Assembly: GCF_027594865.1 (NCBI RefSeq)
Contig: NZ_CP089391.1
Span: 3,998,501-4,062,500, forward strand
Origin: Bradyrhizobium xenonodulans
Lineage (GTDB): Bacteria > Pseudomonadota > Alphaproteobacteria > Rhizobiales > Xanthobacteraceae
Length of the DNA: 64,000 nt
Direction: 5' to 3'
In this document: positions 54,744 through 63,852 of the stretch, piece after piece
Numbering within the stretch: position 1 is the stretch's first letter
Layout of the letters: every line of letters starts with the position of its first letter
Translations under genes and position numbers: made by a program
The notes under the pieces: generated by a model
Told to the model about the DNA's origin: nothing
Databases searched by the model: none
The model's input: the letters and a program-made list of their open reading frames with translations, nothing else

Positions 54744-55200
54744 GACGAAACTCCCATGGCTAGCGCGCCTTCAATGGCTGCGTCTGTTGGCTGGGCTTGC
54801 TGGGAGACAATTCTGAGCCGGAAGCGGGGTTCTCGGTAGCCTTCGATTAGGCCGGGCTGATCTGCGCACGACCACATCCGTAATTCGCATAAGGTATATT
54901 ATGGAATATATTTATCTACAATTGGATCAGCCATTTAGCCGAAACTCCTGCCATCATGCCTTCGCTTGAGCCCCATTTCCGGTCCGCGCCGCGACCATCA
55001 CCTCAGCCCTTGACGGCTACTGTGCATGGGGTTGTTTTTCAGTTTTCTGAGTCCGGCCATCTCTCCGAAAGCCGATATTGCCGCAACGATGTCCGGCTGC
55101 AATAAGCGTGGCCTCGCGAGATCGCAGATGACCTTCAGGCCTTCCGTCCGTATAGGTTTGCATCTCACAACAAGAACAAACTTCTGAGGAAGCAGACCCC
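54744..55200. other. Divergent intergenic region, M24 peptidase / TRAP operon
   Basis: About 457 bases with no supported gene. An AT-rich core holds the inverted repeat TATATT-ATGG-AATATA (54895-54910), and further right is TATTGC...GCAATA (55076-55104). No regulator gene is adjacent, so control by a remote GntR- or LysR-type factor is possible. Confidence 0.5.
54895..54910. promoter_or_regulatory. Inverted repeat TATATT-N4-AATATA
   Basis: Perfect 6-base arms in the only AT-rich stretch of the M24/TRAP divergent region, about 150 bases before the peptidase start. Candidate operator or promoter core for one or both directions. Confidence 0.35.
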
Positions 55201-56220
55201 ATGAGCTTTTCCCGACGCACGCTTCTCAAGGCCTCCGCCGCGACTGCCGTCTTTGGCGGCGTCAGCGCGCCCTATGTGGCCCGTGCCCAGGCCGCCGAGT
55301 TCACCTACAAATACGCCAACAACCTGCCGGACACCCATCCGCTGAACGTGCGCGCCAAGGAGATGGCGGCCGCGATCAAGAGCGAGACCGGCGGCAAGTT
55401 CGACCTCCAGATCTTCCCGAACAACCAGCTCGGGTCCGACACCGACATGCTGAGCCAGATCCGCTCCGGCGGCGTCGAGTTCTTCACGCTGTCCGGCCTG
55501 ATCCTGTCGACCCTGGTGCCGGCCGCGTCCATCAACGGCATCGGCTTCGCGTTCCCGGACTACGACACGGTCTGGAAGGCCATGGACGGCGACCTCGGTG
55601 CCCATGTCCGCGGCGAGATCAAGAAGGCCGGCCTCGAGGTGATGGACAAGATCTGGGACAACGGCTTCCGCCAGACCACGTCGTCGAGCAAGCCGATCAC
55701 CGGGCCTGACGACCTCAAGGGCTTCAAGATCCGCGTGCCGGTGTCGCCGCTGTGGACCTCGATGTTCAAGGCGTTCGACGCCGCGCCCGCCTCAATCAAT
55801 TTCAGCGAGGTCTATTCGGCGCTCCAGACCAAGATCGTCGAGGGCCAGGAGAACCCGCTGGCGATCATCTCGACCGCCAAGCTCTACGAGGTGCAGAAAT
55901 ACTGCTCGCTGACCAACCACATGTGGGACGGCTTCTGGTTCCTGGCCAACCGCAGAGCCTGGGAAAAGCTCCCACAGGACGTGCGCACGATCGTCGCCAA
56001 GAACATCAATGCCGCCGCCGTCAACGAACGCGCTGACACCGCCAAGCTCAATGCCAACCTCCAGCAGGAGCTGGCCGGCAAAGGCCTGACCTTCAACCAG
56101 CCGACCGTTGCGCCGTTCCGCGACAAGCTGCGCTCCGCCGGCTTCTATGCCGAGTGGAAGGGCAAGTATGGCGATCAGGCCTGGGACCTGCTGGAAAAGG
56201 CTGTCGGCAAGCTGTCGTAA
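55201..56220 (+). CDS. TRAP transporter substrate-binding protein, Tat-type signal
   Basis: Periplasmic binding protein of 339 residues. The N-terminus MSFSRRTLLKASAATAVFGG carries SRRTLLK, a twin-arginine export signal, suggesting folding before export. DctP features include YKYANNLPDTHPLNVRAKEM, the ligand-binding Arg in FKIRVPVSPLW and SALQTKIVEGQENPL. AGGAAG precedes the ATG. It feeds the fused permease encoded 30 bases downstream. The next gene is an acyl-CoA synthetase, so a carboxylic acid that is then activated with CoA is a reasonable guess. Confidence 0.94.
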   Translation: MSFSRRTLLKASAATAVFGGVSAPYVARAQAAEFTYKYANNLPDTHPLNVRAKEMAAAIKSETGGKFDLQIFPNNQLGSDTDMLSQIRSGGVEFFTLSGLILSTLVPAASINGIGFAFPDYDTVWKAMDGDLGAHVRGEIKKAGLEVMDKIWDNGFRQTTSSSKPITGPDDLKGFKIRVPVSPLWTSMFKAFDAAPASINFSEVYSALQTKIVEGQENPLAIISTAKLYEVQKYCSLTNHMWDGFWFLANRRAWEKLPQDVRTIVAKNINAAAVNERADTAKLNANLQQELAGKGLTFNQPTVAPFRDKLRSAGFYAEWKGKYGDQAWDLLEKAVGKLS

Positions 56221-56250
56221 CGCGTTGGGGCCGCCGAGGTTCGTATCAGG

Positions 56251-58140
56251 ATGGCTCATGTCGAGGTCGAAGTGATCGAAGTGGCGGGCGAGGCGACTGC
56301 TCGGTCCCCTCGCCGACCTTCGCTGCTGACTTCGCTCGAACGCGCGCTCGGCCTCCTCGTCGAAATCCCGGCGGCGATCCTGGTCATCGCCGAGATCGTG
56401 ATCCTGTTTGCCGGCGTGGTCGCACGCTACGGTTTGCACCGGCCGCTGATCTGGTCGGACGAGCTCGCCTCGATCCTGTTCCTGTGGCTCGCCATGCTCG
56501 GCGCGGCGGTTGCGTTCCACCGCTCCGAGCACATGCGCATGACCGCGATCGTCGCCAGCGCACGGCCTGCGATGCGGGCCTGGCTCGATCTGGTTGCGAC
56601 CTGCGCGGCGCTGGCGTTTCTGGTGCTGATCGTCTGGCCGTCCTGCGACTATGCCTACGAGGAAAGCTACATCACCACGCCGGCGCTCCAGATCTCGAAC
56701 GTCTGGCGCGCCGCCGCGCTGCCGGCCGGCATCGGCCTGATGGTGGCCTTTGCTATGCTGCGGCTGCTGCGCGCGGCCGATTACCGGACGGTCGCGGCGG
56801 CCGTCGCCACCGTTGCCGTCGTGATCGGCCTGTTCTGGCTGGCGGAACCGTTGTTGCGACCGCTCGGCAATCTCAACCTCGTCATCTTCTTCGTCGGCGT
56901 CGCCGGCTTCTGCGTGTTTGCTGGCGTTCCCATTGCGTTTGGCTTTGGCCTCGCGATCTTCGGCTATCTGGCGCTGACCACGCGCACCCCGGTGATGGTG
57001 CTGGTCGGGCGGATGGACGAGGGCATGAGCCACCTCATCCTGCTCTCGGTGCCGCTGTTCGTATTCCTCGGGCTCCTGATCGAGATGACCGGCATGGCGC
57101 GGGCCATGGTGGCGTTCCTCGCAAACCTGCTCGGCCACGTCCGCGGCGGCCTGCATTACGTGCTGGTCGGCGCCATGTACCTGGTCTCCGGCATTTCCGG
57201 CGCCAAGGCCGCCGACATGGCGGCGGTCGCGCCGGTGCTGTTCCCGGAGATGAAGCAGCGCGGCGCCAAGCCGGGCGATCTCGTCGCGCTGCTTGCGGCG
57301 ACCGGCGCCCAGACGGAGACCATTCCGCCGAGCCTCGTGCTGATCACGATCGGATCGGTCACGGGCGTGTCGATCGCCGCCCTGTTCACCGGCGGCCTGC
57401 TGCCCGGCGTGGTGCTCGCGATCACGCTCTGCATGCTGGTGTGGTGGCGCTACCGCCACGAGGACATGAGCCATGTCCGCCGCGCCAGGGCGTCCGAGAT
57501 CGGCAAGACCTTCATCATCGCCCTGCCCGCGCTCGCGCTGCCCTTCGTGATCCGCTACGCCGTGGTCGAGGGCATTGCGACCGCGACCGAAGTCTCCACG
57601 ATCGGCATCGTCTACGGCGCCCTGGTCGGCCTCCTCGTCTACCGCCGCTTCGACTGGCGGCGGCTGTTTCCGATGCTGGTCGAGACCGCGGCGCTGTCAG
57701 GCGCGATCCTGCTGATCATCGGCACGGCGACCGGGATGGCCTGGGGCCTGACCCAATCAGGCTTCTCGCGCTCGCTGGCTTCAGCCATGACCGGATTGCC
57801 CGGTGGGCCTGCCACCTTCATCGCGGTCTCGATCCTGGCCTTCGTGATCCTCGGCAGCGTGCTGGAGGGCATCCCGGCGATCGTGTTGTTCGGGCCGCTG
57901 CTGTTTCCGATCGCGCGCCTCGTCGGGGTGCACGAGGTGCACTATGCCATGATCATCATTCTGGCGATGGGTATCGGGCTATTCGCCCCGCCGTTCGGCG
58001 TCGGCTATTATGCCGCCTGCGCCATCGGACGCGTCGATCCGGCCGAGGGCATCAGGCCGATCTGGGGCTATCTGCTGGCGCTGCTGGTGGGATTGATCAT
58101 CGTCGCGATCTTCCCCTGGATTTCGATCGGATTCCTGTAA
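56251..58140 (+). CDS. TRAP transporter fused small-large permease (DctQM)
   Basis: Membrane protein of 629 residues that combines both permease subunits. Residues ~25-185 are DctQ-like (PLIWSDELASILFLWLAMLGAA then HRSEHMRM), and residues ~200-629 are DctM-like (YLVSGISGAKAADMAAVAPVL, QTETIPPSLVLITIG, LGSVLEGIPAIVLFGPLLFP, FAPPFGVGYY). About 16-17 helices are expected. Such Q-M fusions are a known TRAP variant. The acyl-CoA synthetase gene starts 22 bases after the stop. Confidence 0.94.
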   Translation: MAHVEVEVIEVAGEATARSPRRPSLLTSLERALGLLVEIPAAILVIAEIVILFAGVVARYGLHRPLIWSDELASILFLWLAMLGAAVAFHRSEHMRMTAIVASARPAMRAWLDLVATCAALAFLVLIVWPSCDYAYEESYITTPALQISNVWRAAALPAGIGLMVAFAMLRLLRAADYRTVAAAVATVAVVIGLFWLAEPLLRPLGNLNLVIFFVGVAGFCVFAGVPIAFGFGLAIFGYLALTTRTPVMVLVGRMDEGMSHLILLSVPLFVFLGLLIEMTGMARAMVAFLANLLGHVRGGLHYVLVGAMYLVSGISGAKAADMAAVAPVLFPEMKQRGAKPGDLVALLAATGAQTETIPPSLVLITIGSVTGVSIAALFTGGLLPGVVLAITLCMLVWWRYRHEDMSHVRRARASEIGKTFIIALPALALPFVIRYAVVEGIATATEVSTIGIVYGALVGLLVYRRFDWRRLFPMLVETAALSGAILLIIGTATGMAWGLTQSGFSRSLASAMTGLPGGPATFIAVSILAFVILGSVLEGIPAIVLFGPLLFPIARLVGVHEVHYAMIIILAMGIGLFAPPFGVGYYAACAIGRVDPAEGIRPIWGYLLALLVGLIIVAIFPWISIGFL

Positions 58141-58162
58141 GGCGGCCTCGAGGAGGATGTCG

Positions 58163-59812
58163 ATGAGCGAGCGGCAGAACCAGTACGATATCGGCCTCGA
58201 CAAGACCCCCGCCAACTACGTGCCGCTGAGCCCGCTGAGCTTCCTTGCGCGCAGCGCCGCCGTCTATCCCGACCAATTCAGCACCGTCTATGAGGGCCGC
58301 AGCTTCACGTGGCACCAGACCCATGAGCGCTGCAAGCGCTTTGCGTCCTGGCTTGCCGGCAAGGGCATCGGCGTCGGCGACACCGTGGCGGCGATGCTGC
58401 CGAACATTCCGGCGATGAACGAGGCGCATTTCGCGGTGCCGATGACCGGCGCCGTGCTCAACGCGCTCAACATTCGCCTCGATGCGCCCTCGATCGCGTT
58501 CCAGCTCGACCATGGCGGCGCGAAGATCATTCTGGTCGATCCGGAATTTTCAGGCGTCATCACCGACGCGCTCGCGCAGATGAAGGGGCCGAAGCCATTC
58601 GTCGTCGACGTCGACGATGCCGCGTTCAAGGGTGGCAAGCGCATCGGCGAGATCGAATATGAGGCCGCCGTCGCGCAAGGCGATCCGGCGTTCACCGCCA
58701 TCCTGCCGCGCGACGAATGGGATGCCATCGCGCTGAGCTACACCTCGGGCACGACAGGAAATCCCAAGGGCGTCGTCACCCACCATCGCGGCGCCTACCT
58801 CAACGCCGTCAGCAACATCCTTGCCGGCAATCTCGGCCAGCATCCGGTCTATCTCTGGACGCTGCCGATGTTTCATTGCAACGGCTGGTGCTTCCCCTGG
58901 ACCATCGCGGCCGCGGCCGGCGTCAATGTCTGCCTGCGCAAGGTCGAGCCGACGAAGATTTTCGAACTGATCAAGCAGCACGGCGTCACCCACATGTGCG
59001 GCGCGCCGATCGTCTACAACACGCTGATCAACGCGCCCGATGCACCGAAAGGCGATGCCGCCCGCCGCGTCGTCGGCTTGATCGCCGGCGCCGCGCCGCC
59101 GGTCGCGGTGCTCGAAGGCGCCGAGAACATCGGCATCAAGCTGACCCATGTCTATGGCCTGACCGAGGTCTACGGCCCCGCCTCCGTCTGCGCGGAGCAG
59201 CCCGGCTGGGACGATCTGCCTGCCGCCGAGCGCGCGCGCATGAAGCGGCGGCAGGGCGTGCCCTACCCGCTCGAGGAAGGCGTCACCGTCATCGACCCGC
59301 AAACGATGCGAGAGGTGCCGCGCGACGGCGAGACCATCGGCGAGGTCATGTTCCGCGGCAACATCGTGATGAAGGGCTATCTCAAGAACGAGGAGGCGAC
59401 GAAGGAAGCGTTCGAAGGCGGCTGGTTTCACACCGGCGACCTCGGCGTGCTGGACGCGCAGGGCTACGTCACCATCAAGGACCGCTCCAAGGACATCATC
59501 ATCTCCGGCGGCGAGAACATCTCGTCCGTCGAGGTCGAGGACATCCTCTACAAGCACCCGGCCGTGCTGTTCGCAGCCGTGGTCGCAAAGCCCGATCCGA
59601 AATGGGGCGAAGTTCCTTGCGCCTTCGTCGAGCTGAAGGACGGCGCCAGCGCGACCGAGGCCGACATCATCGCCTTCTGCCGCACGCATATGAGCGGCTT
59701 CAAGACGCCGAAGGCCGTCGTGTTCGGACCGATCCCGAAGACGTCCACGGGCAAGATCCAGAAATTCCTGCTGCGCAACGAGGTTGGATCGGTGAAGGCG
59801 ATCTCGGCCTGA
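58163..59812 (+). CDS. AMP-forming acyl-CoA synthetase
   Basis: ANL-superfamily enzyme of 549 residues that activates a carboxylic acid to its CoA thioester via an acyl-AMP. Core motifs are the P-loop YTSGTTGNPKGVV (A3), THVYGLTEVYGP (A5), WFHTGDLGVLDAQGY (A7), KDRSKDIIISGGENISSVEVE (A8) and the catalytic Lys in KTSTGKIQKF (A10). It is of the medium/long-chain or aryl acid type; the exact acid is unknown. ATG 58157 also exists, but GGAGG is 6 bases before ATG 58163. It is the last gene of the TRAP operon, linking import and activation. Confidence 0.94.
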   Translation: MSERQNQYDIGLDKTPANYVPLSPLSFLARSAAVYPDQFSTVYEGRSFTWHQTHERCKRFASWLAGKGIGVGDTVAAMLPNIPAMNEAHFAVPMTGAVLNALNIRLDAPSIAFQLDHGGAKIILVDPEFSGVITDALAQMKGPKPFVVDVDDAAFKGGKRIGEIEYEAAVAQGDPAFTAILPRDEWDAIALSYTSGTTGNPKGVVTHHRGAYLNAVSNILAGNLGQHPVYLWTLPMFHCNGWCFPWTIAAAAGVNVCLRKVEPTKIFELIKQHGVTHMCGAPIVYNTLINAPDAPKGDAARRVVGLIAGAAPPVAVLEGAENIGIKLTHVYGLTEVYGPASVCAEQPGWDDLPAAERARMKRRQGVPYPLEEGVTVIDPQTMREVPRDGETIGEVMFRGNIVMKGYLKNEEATKEAFEGGWFHTGDLGVLDAQGYVTIKDRSKDIIISGGENISSVEVEDILYKHPAVLFAAVVAKPDPKWGEVPCAFVELKDGASATEADIIAFCRTHMSGFKTPKAVVFGPIPKTSTGKIQKFLLRNEVGSVKAISA

Positions 59813-60050
59813 CTGCCGCGGACTCAGAAACATTTGGAAACATTTAGTCGGGCCTGTGCAGCGATTGCGCGTTGTTCCGAAACCGATCGTGCAGGTTCGA
59901 CGACGTTCGGACACGACAGGAAAAGATTGGAAAACATTAGAGACGCATTTACGATTCCGCCTCGTCGGATTCGCTGATTCCAGATGATTCGCCGCGCGGG
60001 CTGCGTGGCTGGCGACCGGCGCTGTTGGGGCGCTTCATGCGGTTCGTGTC

Positions 60051-61451
60051 TTGAGCGCAGACGTGTGCGCGCGTCTGGCGCTGCTGCTATTGACGGCCGG
60101 ATTGCTGCTGCCGCGCGCGGCTGAGGCGCAAGTCATGCGCGAGTTCGGCTTCGGCGCCCCAGCGGGCATGCCGGGATATGCCGCCGCGGGACCGAATGCG
60201 CCCGGCTATGGCTTCGACAATTTTGCCAATCCCGCGTTCGGCGGCGCCGCATTCGGCGGGCCGCAGACATCGGCTTTCTCCGGCGCCTGGTTTGGCAACG
60301 GCGGCAGCGGCGGTGGCATGCAGCCGGGTTATGGCTGGAGCGGCGAACCGCAGCAGGGTTTTGCCGGCGGAGGGCGATTCGTCGGCATGCGGCTGTCCTT
60401 CAGCGGCGGCACCGATAGCGCCTCGCGGCCCGAGACGGCGCAGGCCACGTTCCTGGCGATGACGCAGTTCACGCAAGCTTTGCTCGATCCCGCCATCGAC
60501 GGCCGCGGCATCGGCCCCGCGGAGCTTGACGCGGAGCTCGCGGCCTACGCCGATGTCGGCAACGACCCGACGCATGGCGGCATCGGACGCGAAGCCTATG
60601 GAGCGATCTACGGCAGACCCTCGCTCGCGTCCGCGCACTGGAACGTCTGGGCCACCGGCTTCGGCGGCTCGCAGGTGTCGACCGGCGGCAGCGGCTCCGC
60701 CAGCCGGAGTTTTGGCACGGTGGTCGGCGCGGACTACTCACTATCGCCGCAGACGCGAATGGGCTTCGCGCTCGCCGGCGGCGGCACCGGCTATGCCAAC
60801 AACTTCTCCAGCGGCCGTTCCGATCTTTTCCAGGCCGGCACCTTCGTCAGGCATTCGGTCGGACCGGCCTATGTCGCAACCGCGCTCGCCTATGGCTGGC
60901 AGGCCATCACCGGCGACTATCAGGTCACGCCGGCCGGCACGAGCCAGCTCAACGTGGCGGTCAATGCCAATGCCTATTCCGGTCGCCTCGAAGGCGGCTA
61001 TCGTTTTGCCATGCCCTCACTCGGCGTCATACCCTATGCGGCTGCGCAGATCACCACCTTCCGCTTGCCCTCCAATGCCGCGCAGCCAGCCTACGCCGAT
61101 CCGTCTCCCTCGGCGGCCGGCAACGACAGCTTCACCGACACCCGCGCCGAGCTCGGCCTGCGCACGAGCACGTCCTTTGCGCTGCTTGGAGGTATGATGA
61201 GCCTGCGCGGACGGCTCGCGTGGGCGCACGATTTCAGCGCGGGGCAGTCGATCCCGACCGCGTTCCGGTCCCTGCCCGGCCAAGGCTTCATCGTCGGCGG
61301 CACGGCATTGGCGCCGAACGCGGCGCTGACCGGCGTTGCAATCGAGCTGCGCGACCTGAACGGCTGGTCGGCCTCGGCGAACCTCGACAGCGAAGTGTCG
61401 AGCCTGGTCCGCTCCTACACCGGCAGGGCCAGCCTGCGCTACGCGTGGTGA
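60051..61451 (+). CDS. Autotransporter-like outer membrane beta-barrel protein
   Basis: Protein of about 466 residues. A signal peptide (ARLALLLLTAGLLLP, cleavage near AEA) is followed by a Gly/Ala/Pro/Phe-rich segment (about 30-115, many G-x-G and AFGG units). Residues ~195-466 look like a 12-strand autotransporter barrel (WNVWATGFGGSQ, VVGADYSLSPQTRMGFALAGG, GGYRFAMPSLGVIPYAAAQ) ending in an aromatic (SLRYAW). The conventional long passenger is missing, so it may be a barrel with a short extracellular part. The start is weak: TTG 60051 or GTG 60063; no ATG fits. Regulatory-looking AAACATTT repeats lie upstream. Confidence 0.82.
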   Translation: MSADVCARLALLLLTAGLLLPRAAEAQVMREFGFGAPAGMPGYAAAGPNAPGYGFDNFANPAFGGAAFGGPQTSAFSGAWFGNGGSGGGMQPGYGWSGEPQQGFAGGGRFVGMRLSFSGGTDSASRPETAQATFLAMTQFTQALLDPAIDGRGIGPAELDAELAAYADVGNDPTHGGIGREAYGAIYGRPSLASAHWNVWATGFGGSQVSTGGSGSASRSFGTVVGADYSLSPQTRMGFALAGGGTGYANNFSSGRSDLFQAGTFVRHSVGPAYVATALAYGWQAITGDYQVTPAGTSQLNVAVNANAYSGRLEGGYRFAMPSLGVIPYAAAQITTFRLPSNAAQPAYADPSPSAAGNDSFTDTRAELGLRTSTSFALLGGMMSLRGRLAWAHDFSAGQSIPTAFRSLPGQGFIVGGTALAPNAALTGVAIELRDLNGWSASANLDSEVSSLVRSYTGRASLRYAW

Positions 61452-61473
61452 CCCAGCCGCGATCGACGAAAGA

Positions 61474-61508
61474 CGTCCGCCCGCACGCCGGACGGCGGCG
61501 AGCGGACG
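61474..61508. terminator. Bidirectional hairpin CGTCCGC ... GCGGACG
   Basis: Perfect 7-base arms around a 21-base GC-rich loop with further internal pairing, between the convergent barrel-protein and TRAP operons. Suitable as a shared transcription end. Confidence 0.5.
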
Positions 61509-61520
61509 CCCTCTCCGTCC

Positions 61521-62498
61521 TCACATCTTCTTGTAGGCGTCAATCAGCGCCTGGCCATCGGGCCCTGCCTTCTTGAGCCAATCGGCAGTGAGCTGCTCGC
61601 CGATCTTCTGGAAGCCGGCCTTGAGTGCCGGGCTCGGCGGCTCGACCGTCATGCCCTTGGCCTTGAGCTGATCGATGTACCAGGTGCTCTTGTCCTGCCA
61701 GGCCTTCCAGCCGCGCGTCTCCGCCGTTGCCGCAGCTTTCAGGATCGCCTCCTGGGTCGGCTTGTCGAGCGCGTCGAACGCGGCCTTGTTGACGAAGGTA
61801 TAGTCCTTCGGGACCCAGGCCTGTACGTCGTAGAAGTACTTGAGCGACTCCCAGGCCTTCGCGTCGTAGCCGGTGCCGCCCGACGACATGAAGGAGTTCA
61901 CGACACCGGTCGCGAGCGCCTGCGGCAATTCGGCTGCCTGGATCGTGACCGACTGCGCGCCGACCAACTCGCCGATACGCGCGGTTCCGACATTATAGGC
62001 GCGCCATTTCAGGCCCTTCATATCTTCAATCGTCGCGAGCGGCTTGTTGACATAGACACCCTGCGGCGCCCACGGCACGACGAACAGCAGCTTGAGGCCC
62101 TGCGCCTCGAGCTTCTTCGTAATCGCGGGCTTGGAGGCCTGATACAGCTTCATCGCGTCCGGGAAGCTGGTTGCCAGGAACGGCACGACGTCGACACCAA
62201 AGAGCGGATCCTCGTTCTCGTGAATCGACAACAGCACCTCGCCCATCTGCGCCTGCCCGGTCACCACCGCGCGCTTGATGTCGGGCGCCTTGAACAGCGA
62301 GGCGCCGGGATGAACCGTGATCTGGAGTTTGCCGGACGTGGCGGCATCGACGTCCTTGGCGAAAGCGACCAGGTTTTCAGAGTGCGGATTGTCGGCGGGA
62401 TAGGCTGCCGGCAGATTCCATTTGGTCTGGGCCAAAGCGGGCGTCGCGGCCAGCATGGCGCCGGCGATCAGGCCTGCGCGGACGAAACGAGACTTCAT
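61521..62498 (-). CDS. TRAP transporter substrate-binding protein (third system)
   Basis: Periplasmic binding protein of 325 residues with a Sec signal peptide (MKSRFVRAGLIAGAMLAATP, cleaved after ALA). DctP-type features are WNLPAAYPADNPHSENLVAFAKDV, the Arg in LKWRAYNVGTARIGELVGA and ALATGVVNSFMSSGGTGYD. GAGGAG precedes ATG 62498. The open frame upstream belongs to antisense noise of the permease gene. It is the last gene of a leftward Q-M-P operon, an order different from the first two TRAP loci. The substrate is unknown. Confidence 0.93.
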   Translation of the reverse strand: MKSRFVRAGLIAGAMLAATPALAQTKWNLPAAYPADNPHSENLVAFAKDVDAATSGKLQITVHPGASLFKAPDIKRAVVTGQAQMGEVLLSIHENEDPLFGVDVVPFLATSFPDAMKLYQASKPAITKKLEAQGLKLLFVVPWAPQGVYVNKPLATIEDMKGLKWRAYNVGTARIGELVGAQSVTIQAAELPQALATGVVNSFMSSGGTGYDAKAWESLKYFYDVQAWVPKDYTFVNKAAFDALDKPTQEAILKAAATAETRGWKAWQDKSTWYIDQLKAKGMTVEPPSPALKAGFQKIGEQLTADWLKKAGPDGQALIDAYKKM

Positions 62499-62536
62499 CG
62501 GACTTCTCCTCACAGTCAATTTGAATACAGGTACGC

Positions 62537-63850
62537 TCAGTCTGGGAAGGCGAGCTTGGGCAAAAACATCACGATCTGCGGATACTCCGTGATGATGAAT
62601 ACGGAGGCAAGCAGCAGGACGAAGAACGGAAACGCGGCCCGCGCGACCGTGAACGTGTCTCGGCCGCTCATGTTCTGGAGCACGAACAGGTTGAAGCCGA
62701 CCGGCGGCGTGATCTGCGCCATCTCGACATGGATGATGAGATAGACGCCGAACCAGACCAGGTCGAGACCGGCCTGCTTGACCATCGGCAGCACGATGAC
62801 GGCGGTCAGCACGATCATCGAGATGCCGTCGATCAGGCAACCCAGGATAATGTACATGATGCTCAGATACAGCGCGAGCATGCCCGGCGTGAGCTGCTGT
62901 CCCTGAACCCAGGTGGCGAGCGCGGCCGGAATGCCCGTATAGGCCATCGCGGCCGTGGTGTAGGCGGCGCCTGCGAGGATCAGCATGATCATGCAGGTCA
63001 GGCGCGTCGCGCTCATGATGCTCTCGAGGAAGTTCTTGCGCGTCAGCGTGCCGCTCCACCACGCCAGCAGCAGCGCGCCAGTGACGCCCCACGCGGCGCA
63101 TTCTGTCGCGGTTGCAAAGCCCAGCACGAGCGAGAAGAAGACCGCCATGATCAACAACAGGCAAGGCGCGAGCTTGGCCGACTCGCGCAGCTTCTGCCGG
63201 AATGGCATCGGCGGATCGCGCGGTGGAACCTTTTTCGGGTTGAGCAGCGACCAGATGATGATGTAGCCGGAATAGAGCACCATCACGAGCACGCCCGGCA
63301 GGAAGCCGCCGAGGAACACCTGAAGCACGGAGACGTTCGCCGTGACCGCGTAGACCACCATCGGAATCGACGGCGGGATCAAGAGGCCGAGCGTACCGGA
63401 GCCTGCGAGCGATCCGAGGCTCAAGCCCTTGTCGTAGCCGCGCTTGTCGAGCTCGGGCAGCGCGATCTTGCCGATGGTCGCACAGGTCGCGGCTGAAGAG
63501 CCCGACACTGCCGCGAAGATGCCGCAGCCGATCACGTTCACATGCGTCAAGCGCCCGGGCAGCCACTGCACCCACGGCGACAGACCGCGGAACATCTCTT
63601 CCGACAATTTGGTTCGGAACAGGATCTCGCCCATCCAGATGAACAGCGGCAAGGCGGCCAGCGTCCAGGACGAGCTGGCGCTCCAGGTCGTGGTCGCAAG
63701 CACAGAGCCGAGCGGCAAGCTCGTGGTCAGTGCCATCGCGACGAAGCCGACGAGCCCGAGCGAGACCGCGATCCAGATGCCGCTTCCCAGCAACAGGATC
63801 ATGACCCCGAGCAGGATGAAGGACAGCTCGATCATGCCGAGATTGGCCAT
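62537..63850 (-). CDS. TRAP transporter large permease (third system)
   Basis: Membrane protein of 437 residues with about 12 helices. DctM markers are FAAVSGSSAATCATIGKIALPEL, GSGTLGLLIPPSIPMVVYAV, LGCLIDGISMIVLTAVIVLP and QITPPVGFNLFVLQ. ATG 63850 lies 2 bases after the stop of the small permease gene; a TTG two codons earlier would overlap it. The binding protein gene follows after 38 bases. Confidence 0.93.
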   Translation of the reverse strand: MANLGMIELSFILLGVMILLLGSGIWIAVSLGLVGFVAMALTTSLPLGSVLATTTWSASSSWTLAALPLFIWMGEILFRTKLSEEMFRGLSPWVQWLPGRLTHVNVIGCGIFAAVSGSSAATCATIGKIALPELDKRGYDKGLSLGSLAGSGTLGLLIPPSIPMVVYAVTANVSVLQVFLGGFLPGVLVMVLYSGYIIIWSLLNPKKVPPRDPPMPFRQKLRESAKLAPCLLLIMAVFFSLVLGFATATECAAWGVTGALLLAWWSGTLTRKNFLESIMSATRLTCMIMLILAGAAYTTAAMAYTGIPAALATWVQGQQLTPGMLALYLSIMYIILGCLIDGISMIVLTAVIVLPMVKQAGLDLVWFGVYLIIHVEMAQITPPVGFNLFVLQNMSGRDTFTVARAAFPFFVLLLASVFIITEYPQIVMFLPKLAFPD

Positions 63851-63852
63851 GG

